Assembly (NCBI GenBank): GCA_013400975.1
Contig: WBMZ01011599.1
Coordinates: forward strand, 62,001 to 126,000
Direction: 5' to 3'
DNA from: Atrichornis clamosus
Lineage: Eukaryota; Chordata; Aves; Passeriformes; Menuridae
Length of the DNA: 64,000 nucleotides
The position numbers were made by a program, and so were the translations under genes. Under the pieces are notes generated by a model. The model saw only the letters and a program-made list of their open reading frames with translations, did no database searches and was not told the DNA's origin. Positions within the stretch are counted from its first letter, which is position 1; every line of letters starts with the position of its first letter. Positions 15,236 to 26,310 of this stretch are shown here, one piece after another.

Positions 15236-16173
15236 GCACCCAGGAACTGTCCTAATTGCTCTCTCCTTAAAGGGTAAAAGAATTCAGTGATGTAATGAGC
15301 CATTCTGCAGACTGACTCCTCTAACAAAGCCGTGCCTATTTCTGGTTACTGTTCTTTACTGTGCCCCATTTGAAGGACAGATGTGCTTCTTAATTCCTGG
15401 AAATGGCTCAAGTAGGTCAGTCACACTTTGCTGTTCATAGTGCCAGTCTGAGACAGGGCTTCCTCCCCAGGCTTGGCTCTGTCACCTCTGCCATCATGAA
15501 ATACTGAGATTTTTATTTTCTTTTTTAACATGCACAAGATATGTTAAAATAATCTAATCCTGTACTTGGTGGTGTGTCTGTGCAAGTGCTTTATAATTCA
15601 ATTTAAAAGTATTTGCCTCTACATGTAATTAAATTTGCCTTTAAAGTCTGATTATCTAACTTAATCACAATTTGATAAAGCCTCGGACTTATAAAATATC
15701 TTTTCTCCTTTTCCGAGCTCTTTCAGTAGATATATTCTAAAGATAATTTTTATATACATTTTTGTCAGGTGATACAGGGCCAGAAATTGTGCACATATCA
15801 GCTCTGTTCTGAAGTCTTTTAAAATCTTCCAGGTACTAGTGAACTGAGCTTCTGAGGAAAAGAAGAATTGTCCTTGTAATTCTACAAGAGTTCTTAGCCT
15901 ACTCTCTCAGCATTTATCTGTGTTGCTGTTGTTTAGTATTTATGCCAGAACCTGGTGTACATTAACTATATTTGGGTTTGACTCAAAGTTTCAGCAGATT
16001 TAGTCCTGACATACACCAGTGCCAAGGATGTTGGAACCAAAACACAAGGAGTCCCTTGGAATTGTTGGGTTTGCTTTTATAAATGAAGGTACACCCTTGT
16101 CTGCACAGATGTACAGATATACCTGGTTCCAGGCATCCCAGTGCACACACACACCATTTCCCCATCCCTACAA

Positions 16174-16305
16174 ATGCTCAAGGCCAGGCTGGATGGGGTT
16201 TTAAGCAACCTGGTCTAGTGGAAGGGGTCCCTGCCCATGGCAGGGGTTTGGAATGAGATGATCTTTATGGTTCCTTCCAACCCAGACCACTCTATAATTC
16301 TGTGA
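16174..16305 (+). mobile_element. CR1 LINE 3'-end fragment
   Basis: This is a severely 5'-truncated CR1 non-LTR retrotransposon in plus orientation. The sequence matches the remembered CR1 3' untranslated tail: ggccaggctggatgggg, then caacctggtctagtgga, the ccctgcccatggcagggg hairpin-like element, and a terminus with ttccttccaaccca and a diverged attctgtga end unit. CR1 copies usually lack target-site duplications and are heavily 5'-truncated, as here. No coding sequence remains. About 0.9 kb upstream of a second CR1 tail in the same orientation. Confidence 0.9.
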
Positions 16306-17221
16306 CCATTTCACCGTGGATATGTCATACTCATGCATTGACACAGTGCATAAAGTTAAAAGTAACTGATTTACTAAGTTTTTAAAATAATTACATACAA
16401 TATTAAAACCCAAACCCTTATCAGCAAGATAAATAAGCTGCAGTACTTTGTGTTTCTTGCACTGTCTCTTCGTTTCAAGAGTTTTCCAGACCCATATTCA
16501 AAGGGTCATTATCACATAGGCGTATGCAATTTTGTTTCCCCTAGAAATCAATAAATGTAAAACTCTGTTCACCAAAAGAAACCCTATGTTTGAAGAAGGG
16601 AGAAATAAGAATTTGTAAAACAGCGTTGAAAAGCTGGAGTGTTTTTTCATTAAATGATTCATTTTGTAGATGCTTTCTCACTGGGCAGTGCCAGCAGATG
16701 TCAGTGCCAGCCCCACTGGTGTCCATTGTGCTTGAGCTACGTGGAGGAAATTGCTTTCCCTTACAAAGGAAACTCTCTGTCAAGTTGATGTTATGTTAAA
16801 CAATGAATGTAGGTAAAGCTTTTGAGCCACCACTTGAAATTCTGCCTCGATGCCAAGAATACTGTCATGTGTTTGAAAGAGACGCTCCAAAAATAAGTAT
16901 AATCACCTTAAACACACACAGAGTGTCTTTCTTTTCAGGCACCATTCTTAAGAATCATGGCAGGAAACTTCTCTTTCTTCAACTGATCATAAAAATATCT
17001 GCCAGAAATGTGAATGTGCTTCTCCCACGTGTTATGGGGAAGGTGCCCTTTAGCCCATGCTGTGGCTGAAATTGGTTGCAATTCAAATTCTCGTATTGGT
17101 GTACAGCATTCAGATCTCAAATTCAAGCTTGAATTTCATGAGTTCTCTCTAAAAGGAGGACAGTGTTTCAGGCTTGAACGATCAGACATTGTGAACATGA
17201 GTTGTGTATTATTTTGGTCAA
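16306..17221. other. Spacer between two CR1 tails
   Basis: No gene was recognised. The segment includes a 19-bp exact match (16573-16591) to the start region of the solo LTR at 46712-46730, which could mark an old LTR relic. Small overlapping open frames at 16541-17262 occur on both strands without recognisable domains. Confidence 0.5.
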
Positions 17222-17280
17222 ATGTTGGACTTGGTAGTCTTGGAGGTCTTTTTCAACCTTAAAGATTCCATGATTCTATA
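17222..17280 (+). mobile_element. Short CR1-type LINE 3' tail
   Basis: About 60 bp ending in the CR1-type 3' signature: gttggacttggtagtcttgg, then aggtctttttcaacctt and a terminal gattccatgattctat repeat. It differs from the tail at 16174-16305 and so probably derives from another CR1 subfamily or an older insertion. Nothing further 5' is recognisable. A related 3' tail of another LINE family is possible. Confidence 0.65.
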
Positions 17281-20200
17281 TTACTTATCTTGTACATCTG
17301 AAAATATGACTCAATATTTGAATATTGTTCCTAATCATGAAAGGTTTAAAATTTGAATAGTCTGCTTTAAATATCACACCAAGGTTAGTTAATCTTCTGC
17401 ATTGTTTTGACATCCACTAAAGCTTTGTTGTATTAATATGACCAGCTACTGCTCACTGCTGCGAAGTGAATCAACCTTTGAGCAGAAATCTGCTCTATCC
17501 CTAAAACACCATTGCTTATTTCTTATTTATGTTCCTGCCAGCTACTTTCTGTTAGTCTGAGACTTATCTGATCAGGGCTGCAAAAATGTGCATTTATTGT
17601 TGCCCTTATCCTGGTCTGTCCTCTTTCCAAATCCTCTCCTATTAGAGATATCTGATTATCTGTAGGTTATTCCTACTGCAAAGATTCCCATGCCAGATCC
17701 AGCTTGATTTCCACAGATTCTACTCTCTGGCCATGTTTTCTCCTGAGTGTGGAAGCTTCCCACTGGTTAATTTTTTTTTTAATTTGGATCATTAAATTGT
17801 CATTGTAGTTAGCTTTTTTGCTCTATTTTTATAGCATGTGCTCATAAATTGCAGATATAACATTCTTGAAATCTTGTGATGTCTCCCATTTCCCTTTTGT
17901 GAATGAAACTGAATATTTTCCAATGTTGAGTTTCATCTGAATTCACACCCCAGAATGTCGACTTTCCTCCCAGACCTCCCTTCACCAGTGCCTTTGGAGA
18001 TTTTTTCCCATATCCAAACCAGTGGACCTGCAAAAGGTAGAGAGGGTCTCCAGCACTCCTGCCCTCAGCTGTGCGTGTGTCAAAAATCTGCCTTCAAGGG
18101 AGCTTGACCATTCCACAACATACGTGTTTCAGCAAATTCAACTGTGCCCCAACTTCCAGGCAGAGAAACGAGGCCAGTTCTTCACAAATCTTTATTGAGT
18201 TTGTTGCTCAGTGAGTTACACTAAGTAATAACTGGTGGTCTGTCATCTGATTTCTCCAGAGCTCCTGTAGATAACCCAATATATTCTCATCACTGTTAGA
18301 GCATTTTCTCTGACTATCAAGTTGTGATTCATTTCCATATATGCATTCAGCCTCAACATCTTCAGAATACTATGGTAGAACTTTATACATTTAAGCATTT
18401 ATGTTGTAATAGAAATGCTTAAAATAAATTACAAAATTCAGCTAGCTTAAAATGTTTGGGATTTCTGGAAAGGGTGTGATCAAAATAGTAGAAATTGGGC
18501 TGGTAAAGGGAAAATTACATGCATGGGATTGCTTGTGAGCAGAGGCTCATTTTGGATTTATCCCTTCTGCCTCCGAGCTTTGCTTTACTCTGGGCTTTCT
18601 TACCTTGGCTGTTGTGACTTTCCCTTCTCCCGCAGTCTGAGGCATCTGAGCTGCTCACCTGCTCACCGATGAACCACTGCAGTTAATTGTGCTGTAGAGG
18701 AAGGCAAAATGGTAATCCACCCAGGTTTATCTTTACAAAAAACCCCCAAAGCCTCAAAGGATGGTCTTCAGCTTCAGTTTAGAGTGAATTTGGGTTCCCT
18801 AGACTTCGCAGGGCTTTTTGTCCTGCAAATTTGATCTAGTATCCAAGGAGGGACTTGTTTATACACCCATTTTCACAATATATAAACTATTGCTTGGAGT
18901 GGAAATAAATGCTACAGAGCAGAGGAATTGCCCCAGTGAAAGAAGTACCCATTAATACTCCTGTACTCTGCTGTAGCGTTCCTTTAACACCGTGTTAGTC
19001 CAGCTGTCACCACAGAACAGGAAAATTGTTTTAACAGCTGTCAGTGCATCAAAATAAATTCTCTGAATAGCAGTGTTTCATTTCCATCTCTAGAATTCAG
19101 AAACGTGGGGGTTTATAAGGACATGTCTGCAGCTGCACAATATCTTACTTGGTTTGCAATGGTCTGAGGGCGGGACGAAATATTCCATATGAGCATACTA
19201 CAGTGCTTCAAACATAATGTTCTGAGAGTTTCTTTTAATATTCAGTATTGTAATGCTCTTCAAAAGAACCAAATCCTACCTTAGTATTGGGTAATTTTGT
19301 GTTGGCAGTGCTTGCAGCCAAAAAAAATTTCTGTAGAATGATGAAAAAAGTAATGAAACTTCAAGTATCAACCTGATACGTTCCCTCTTTGGAAATTCTC
19401 AGGTTACTTCCAACACTTCAGGAAATTAAAAGGCAGAAAAGGATACTTCCCACCATGTACTATTTCTGATTCCTGTACCAGAGAAGCACTTTCTGGGCTG
19501 TGACAATTTGATTTTGATGAAGAGCAGTAAATATCTGTCTGGTGTTTGAAATACTGTAGACCGAGAGAGTGACATATTACATTGCAAAGGGGCCAATTTT
19601 AATGACCCTCTTCGACCTTTTCTGTGTTTTCCCAAAACTAGTGTGGACAGAAGCAGAATACAATCCATTAAAACCTACAATTTAGGGATCTAAGGTAATA
19701 GCACACTGTGATGCTTCACTTTGTTGAATGACTCCTGCAAAGTAAAAAATGTCAAACAAAAATGCTGGCTCAAGTGGCAAAATAATTAAAAAAGGTGCAG
19801 CACGAGATGGAGGAGTACTTCAGTAGGTGCTCTTGGGGCAGGGCAGCTCAGCTCCGACTGCTGCTTTCAGCATTGCTGCTCTTGAGTGGAGCAGGACACG
19901 TATGCTTGATTCAGGAAGCGTTTAACATCTAAGAGGAAGGGGATTTGGTTTGGTTTTTCTCATCCAGGAATGAAGTGTAAATTAAGGTTCTGAGAGTGTA
20001 CATTTGTGCCAGTGCCCAAGTTCATTTTCACTGAAGGTGTGCATGTTAAAACAGACTGTGTTGGTTTCTGTTTCTCAAAAGGTTTTAATGTGAGGCTCCT
20101 TGTTTGGTGTAGGGTAAAATTACCTTCTTCTTTTTCACTTTTTCCTCTTTTTTTTTTTTCTCTTGTACTTCAAAGTCAACCCGGCATGATAATATCAGGA

Positions 20201-20622
20201 TATTTTTACGCAAAATTCTAGGGCTTGCTATTTGCTGGTTGCAGACTCATTTTGGCAAACACTTCTTGCCCCTAAAGCAGCCAGCACATCCCTCACTATG
20301 CCAGAGTCTACTCTGTTGGATGCTGAGTGATGGCTTACATGTGGTAGGGCACTGATTGTTCTAGAAAACATCCAGCAAAGGGACAGGGCAAGTCTGCAGG
20401 ACCTGAATGAAATATGAATTATTTAAATGTGTGCAGCTGGAGGTTTCTCAGCCAAAGCCACCTACTTTGATTTACTAAAGCCGTTACTAGACTTATTTCC
20501 AAATATAATATTAGTAATGCAGCTTGGAGATACTGGTACGACAAGGACGGGGCAGGGATGAGCAAGGGAAAGGAATTAATCTCATAAGAGTTTTCTGGCT
20601 TTCAATATATATTTTGTTAGGG
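17281..20622. other. Non-coding DNA, no gene found
   Basis: AT-rich unique-looking sequence with a T-tract near 20148-20159. The open frames are 80 codons or fewer, without recognisable domains. I see no transposon ends, RNA genes or splice-bounded conserved frames that I could defend. Confidence 0.55.
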
Positions 20623-20636
20623 AAAAAAAAAAAAAA
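20623..20636 (+). repeat. A14 homopolymer
   Basis: A run of 14 A followed by gaaaaag. No SINE or LINE body is visible immediately upstream, so it is listed only as a mononucleotide microsatellite. Confidence 0.8.
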
Positions 20637-23544
20637 GAAAAAGAGTTTTAGGGATCTGTGCCCCAAAATAGAGAAGGCTGAACTTTAAATAAGAATTCTG
20701 AGGTGGGAGTAAGTGGTTCAAGCACAAGCTGCTGAACTGATTCAGGACTTGAACAAACTTGCTCCTTGCAACTATTTCTAACACTGAAAATAGATACAGA
20801 AACCTGGGCATCCACAGTCCCTTCTTAGCTTTGTTACACCAAATCTCCTTTTCACACCTGGAACCAGATGTTATTCTGGATATCATTGCCTTTTTGGAAA
20901 GGACTGGTGTGCAGAGCAACCACAGAAGAGACACATGAAGAGATACTGAAGCCAATGTCGAGAATGGGATGAGAAGTCACAAGAGAGAAACATGGGCTTC
21001 ATGTACCATAAGAACCACGGGGTCTTTCATCCCCTCATCAGGTGCCATCTCTCCTCCCAGCTGAAGCTCTTGCACAGCTTCTCCTCCCCAGGGCTCAGCG
21101 GCAGCTGATTCACAAGTTCATCCAAGGGGTCTGGTGAGGAGCAGTTTGGGAGGGCTCCCAAGAGCTCTACCCAGCGTTTCTCACGTCTGTCTCTGTATCC
21201 CTGCCTGCCATGTGCACTGAAGGTGTGTCCTGTCACATAACCCAGCACGAGAACAGGGGGATATTCCCCCCGTCCTGGCTGCACGGCTCGCCCCCAGGGC
21301 ACAGTAAATCCAGGTGACTCTGGCTCAGTTGGAACAATTTTTGTTTTTTTTACCAACATTATAATAAAATCTGGAGGCAATTCTGTGAGTCTCTGGAGAG
21401 GATTTCATACCACTCACGAATGGTGGTGTTCACATTCATTCTTCCTATCAACTCCAATTGATATTTCCAAGCATGTTTTACACGAGTCTAAGCATGTTTT
21501 ACATGGGAACATCTCCATGGTGCACAATGAGGATTTGTGCTGGTACAGACCCCAAATCAGACCCCAGGGCCAGCCTCTCCACAGCTGGAGGCAGGCCCAT
21601 CTCGTGGTCTGTCACCTTTCCAAAGTGAAATACTGTAAGCCAGAGCAGTGTGAGAGGACTTGTGAGAGTTATGAACCTGAGATATGAGAGCACAGGGAAT
21701 CACTCACATCTTGGAAAATAAGTATTTTATGGGACTGAGGAGACACATAAAGACGCAGGCTATCAGGACTTGCTCTTGCAATAATACAGATGGCCTCAAG
21801 GTCAGCAGGGTTTATGTTCCTTTGCCTCAGGATCATGAATGAGAAAACTAAACCAGACAGTGAGCATGTGTGTGTAGAGAGGCACTCAGTATTTCTGCTG
21901 GTTCTTTTTTTTTCTCATTACTCTCCCTTGATTTTTAATGCCCTTAATTTATTATCTAAAAGATTGTTATTTGGTGACATCATGTGCTGTCAGTTCCATT
22001 TATTCAAAAAGCTCTTACTAATTGCCAGCTGGTTCTGTAGTAGCCTGTAAATTGACTGCCTGGAAGGAGAGCACTCATACTTGAGCTATAGTGTCTGCCT
22101 TTTTGAGGAGGGAATCTTTATCATCTTATGACCTTTTTGTTCTGGTTTCTTTGGGTGCTATTGTACCCAGGAGAACACCTGGCAAAGATAAAATGCAGTA
22201 TTGAATTCTGTCCAAATCTGCCTACAGTGAAGAGTTTCCATTTCTAACACATTTGTTAGTGGAACTGGCTGGTCAGAAATTGCCTTGAAGGCCATGATAT
22301 AAAGACCTTTTAGAACGTTGTTCTTTTTCAGAAAAGGAAAATATGCCTGTTGTAATTGTCACTGTTGTACACAACATTAAAATGATCACAAAAGCAATTA
22401 GCATTTATAGATTTTAAATGACAGCAGTAGTTGAATTTCAAATAAAGTGCATCAAAGTTCATATCCCTCAGATGATAAGAGACAGGGGTTCATTTTGAGC
22501 AATAAGTTGTGTAACAAATATATCTCCTGCATGTTGTCTGTATAATCCTGACAGAGCATGCTCCGCTTTAGAGAGTTTTGGTAAACATCATTAGAAAAAA
22601 GCATGTTGGAAGTTTGCTCACTGACACCCCCTGACTGATTAAGGGGTTCTGGGTTCTTATATTTAAGCCAAAGTAACTTGATTTCATTTTTTAAGAGTTC
22701 TTCTCCCTTTTGAAAAAAATTCCTGAATATCTGTTTTATCTTCCTAAGCCCATCAAAATCCGTCTGAAAACTACTCAAATGTGTTCCTATCCATGTAGGT
22801 GGTTGCTGGACAACTGCTGGCTTCTGCCAGCAGCACTGACATTTGAACCAATGAATTGTAACAAAATCATCCACTTCTAGACAAGTTGAGACAAGAGATA
22901 TCCTAACTGAGGTTCACATCACTTGTGCAATTTTAGTTTAAGGTTTTCCAGGCCCATCATCCAACTGCTACAGCAACTTCTACTGGCGCTGTGGCTCCTG
23001 CTCATCACTTGGACAAGGCAGGCTGGGTGGCAGTGCCTGAGCAGCAGGTTTGGGGTTCATTATAACACCTGGGGACCAAAGGGGACCCTCTGGCTGACCT
23101 CAGATTTACTACATGAAGCACCAGTTCCCTTTGCTGCACATACGATCCTTTAAATCACTGACATCAGGTCAGCTGCCCTCAGAGAGACAGAGTTGTATAT
23201 GCAGTGTTAAAGGAGGATGTTCTGAGGGACTTTACTTTAGAAGCATTTTCTGTAAACATTAATTATAAATCTGCACTGATTTGATTGTGTTAATTCATGT
23301 GAAGCTATTAAAAGTATAAGGCAGGTGAACTCTGACTCCTCATCAAGATAATTTTTGACCTGTGACTTTGCGTGTTATCAAATGTTAACATAAATTTGCA
23401 ACCAGAAGCTAAGCCTCTTACGTTTCACAGAGATTTTTGCAACCCTCCCTACCACCCCTGTGTTATTAGTAACCTGCTAATGAACTGACACCTAATGTAC
23501 TTATGTAAATGAGGAAGGTGTTGAACTCAGAGCCGGTCTTCCTC
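20637..23544. other. Non-coding DNA with a GC-richer patch
   Basis: The 21027-21330 part is more GC-rich than the rest of the window and holds a 117-codon minus-strand frame with no recognisable domain. A 140-codon minus-strand frame at 22452-22874 is likewise unrecognised. Neither has visible splice structure or a related sequence in the window. I infer chance open frames, though a single unrecognised exon cannot be excluded by eye. Confidence 0.45.
21469..21510 (+). repeat. Two-copy 21-bp tandem repeat
   Basis: The 12-mer aagcatgtttta recurs at 21469 and 21490, followed by cacgagtct and catgggaac respectively, giving two imperfect 21-bp units. A local slippage-type duplication with no evident function. 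Confidence 0.75.
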
Positions 23545-23560
23545 AAAAAAAAAAAAAAAA
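23545..23560 (+). repeat. A16 homopolymer
   Basis: Sixteen consecutive A, followed by ttaaaatt. There is no recognisable retroelement upstream. The run sits inside a short open frame, encoding only lysine codons there, which argues that the frame is not a real gene. Confidence 0.85.
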
Positions 23561-26190
23561 TTAAAATTAGTCTTTCCAATCTGATCACTCATTCCTCTCC
23601 TCATCTGACTGATAGAGAATATGCATCTGCATCCATGGCGTACATAATAATGCATGGTGGTGGATGTAATAATGATGACCTTTTAAGTGCTTTGTATTTC
23701 TCAACTGTAGTAGGAACACAGCCTAAACTGGCACAGACCCTGTGAGGTGCGTGTTAATCCTTAGTCAGTTTTCCAGGCTTTATCCTTGTCTAGGATATGC
23801 TTTTCCTATATGTAAATACAGATGCACATACATATGTACCTGTGGTCTTCTGTATGAGAATTGGTTGAAAAGGTCAAAATTAATTCCCAGAAACGTCTGT
23901 TGAAACGTCCGTATCTACTTTTTAGCACCTCACACCGAATAAAATGTGGACTAGCTGCAGTCTAGGGAACAGAAATGGAAGAGACTCACGTGTTAGGAAA
24001 TGCATCGTGGAGAGATAAATATGAGTTTTGTCTGGTTAGCTTAATGATGAGAAAATGTCAGGAGATGTGATAATATCCTTCAAGGACTTACAAGATTATC
24101 AGAAAAAGGAAGGAAATGTCATGCTTGAAAATTTTCTTAAACATGGGGAAAGACTCCAAAAATAAGAACATTGAAGCACTGTGGTGTAGGAAATTTCTGG
24201 AGTACCAGAACTTAAAGACCTCCAAGTGTATTGGAGGTTTTTGAGAGCTTTTTACGCACCATATTTAAGGTATGACATAACTCACTAGTGGTCTGGAGTA
24301 GATGAGATAGACTTAAGCATTTTGTCTGATACTCTATTATGAAGGTTTATGACTTGATGAAGATTTCTGTTATATTATGTAATGATTTCTAAAGTGTATT
24401 AAGACTAGTGGATGGAAAATGTCACTGTGACTTCAACATAGGGCTTGAACACTCAGGCTTTTGTATTTCCTCTTTCTCTTTCCCATCAGTATTAGCTAGA
24501 TAGTTAGTATTAGATACATCTATATGCATTTTACTTGTTTGTTCTTATAAATTTCTCTTCCATCAGTCTCTCTTGTCCCTAACAGCAAACTATTTCACCA
24601 TGGAACTGGACAGCCCACTGTCTTAGACATCAGAGCTTATTGTCCCTATTGTGGCAAGAGTTTGTTAACCTTTGTGCCACAGTGGGAATTATTGATAGAA
24701 ATATTAAAAAAAAAAAAAAAAGTCTTCTCTTTTCCTCAGAGGAAGGATTCTTTAGTGTGGATGTCTTTATTCCCCTCATTTGTGAGCTGGAGATGGTGAC
24801 AACTGTCTCAGCTGACCATGGGGGTGGAGTGGCCCCAGGTGGTGGACACAGCTCCTCTGGGGGTTGTTTGTGCCGTCCGTCACCTGAACCCTGCAGCAAC
24901 TTCTGTCAGACCCAGAACAGCAGAACACCTAATTATGAGATCAAATGGGATGAGCTGAAGAGAGCTTTTTCTTTCTTTTTTGCAAAACTGCTTGATAATT
25001 CTGTCTCAACCCCTGTAAGCTTTGTCTCTATCTTATTCCCTCTAATCATGCCCCTGGTAAGGGAAGAAGAACAATGACAGGGAATTAATGGTGACAAGCT
25101 GCAATGATGTGTTACTGAGAATAAAGCATTTGTCTCTAGTTTATCTCTACCAAGAGGGCATACATTTGTATATTTGTAACATCTCATTTCTAGACAATTT
25201 CACCTATTTATATTCAGTCAGAGTATCTGTGATTTGAGTTATTAATCATTTCACCCAACTAGAATCTGCTGTTATTTGTCCTTTTTGATATATAATGAGA
25301 TCAGTATTTATAATTCATCACTCATTTCTCTTTTATCTTAGCTTAAATTAGTCTGATGTTATGCTATGATATCTTTTCTTTTCGTTATGTTTCTTGTTCT
25401 TACTTTGCTTTCCCATTAAGATGTTGATAGATAACCCTTTCTCTTTTCTCATTGTTAATGACATATAAACTAAATTAAAAATAGAAGAATATTTCATATA
25501 TATTATTTGGTCACTGTTTCTATTGTGCAGAGGACTGAGGTTTTCATTTCAACTATCTTAATGGAAGTTTCAGTTCACATTCTTTAAAATAATATTTTAT
25601 TTTAATTTAATTTTATAGGATTCTTTTTTTTCTACTTGTATAACCATTTTCATTTTGGTTCCCATACAGCTTACTGATATGAAACTTTATGAATTCTGAG
25701 TCAAAGCTTACTTTTTTTTCTATTATTAGCATTTTAGTTGGGCACATGCTGTCTCACAGAAAACAGGTCCAAATGTTAATTTTCTTTTTGTCAGCATATA
25801 ATACTATGTTTTAACCAAAGCTTTTTGTGCATCTGAAGCAAGATTCAGAACTCATTAATGTCTTACCTAACATCAGAGACTTTAAATTCAACTAGCAGCA
25901 GAAAGGATTATTTCAAGATCTTGTCATGATATCCCCTGTCAGCTACATCACTAAAAACTGCTTCTCATTCTACAAAGAACATAGAAATGGTATTTTAATC
26001 TTCTTTGCTCAAAGCAAAGAATTTAAGTTCCGCTGTGCAGTTCAGCTGTGCTTATAAAACTTCTTTCAGAACTAACAAATAGCTTTCAATTAAAAATTGT
26101 AACAGCCATGACAGAAAATCAACTAGTGGAGTTCTACTCTGTGAATGACACTGTTGGAAAATTACTTCAAGTCAGATGATGGCTATTTAT
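23561..26190. other. Non-coding AT-rich DNA with an A16 run
   Basis: Contains an A16 run at 24706-24721 that lies inside a 145-codon plus-strand frame (24640-25077) with no recognisable domain. Sequence from about 25200 to 25730 is strongly AT-rich. No element or gene was recognised. Confidence 0.55.
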
Positions 26191-26310
26191 CAGGGGATTT
26201 TTTGTTTGTTTGTTTGTTTGTTTGGGGGGGTTTTGTAGGTTTTTTTGGGTTTTGGTTTTCTTGGAGGTTTGTTTGGGGTGTTTTTTGTTGTTTTTATTTT
26301 TTTGTGGTGA
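26191..26310 (+). repeat. G/T-rich low-complexity tract with (TTTG)6
   Basis: A perfect (TTTG)6 array at 26201-26224 runs into G7 (26224-26230). About 80 bp made almost only of T and G follow, including G-runs at 26247-26249 and 26275-26278. Strand asymmetry is extreme over roughly 120 bp. It could form non-B structure on the plus strand, but the G-runs do not make a canonical quadruplex. Confidence 0.85.

Noticed and set aside
22452..22874. 140-codon minus-strand frame considered as a retrocopy
   Set aside because: I could not match it to any known protein, and there is no poly(A) tail or flanking duplication.
24640..25077. 145-codon plus-strand frame
   Set aside because: It runs through an A16 homopolymer encoding only lysines and has no domain. 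An 89-codon minus-strand frame overlaps it.
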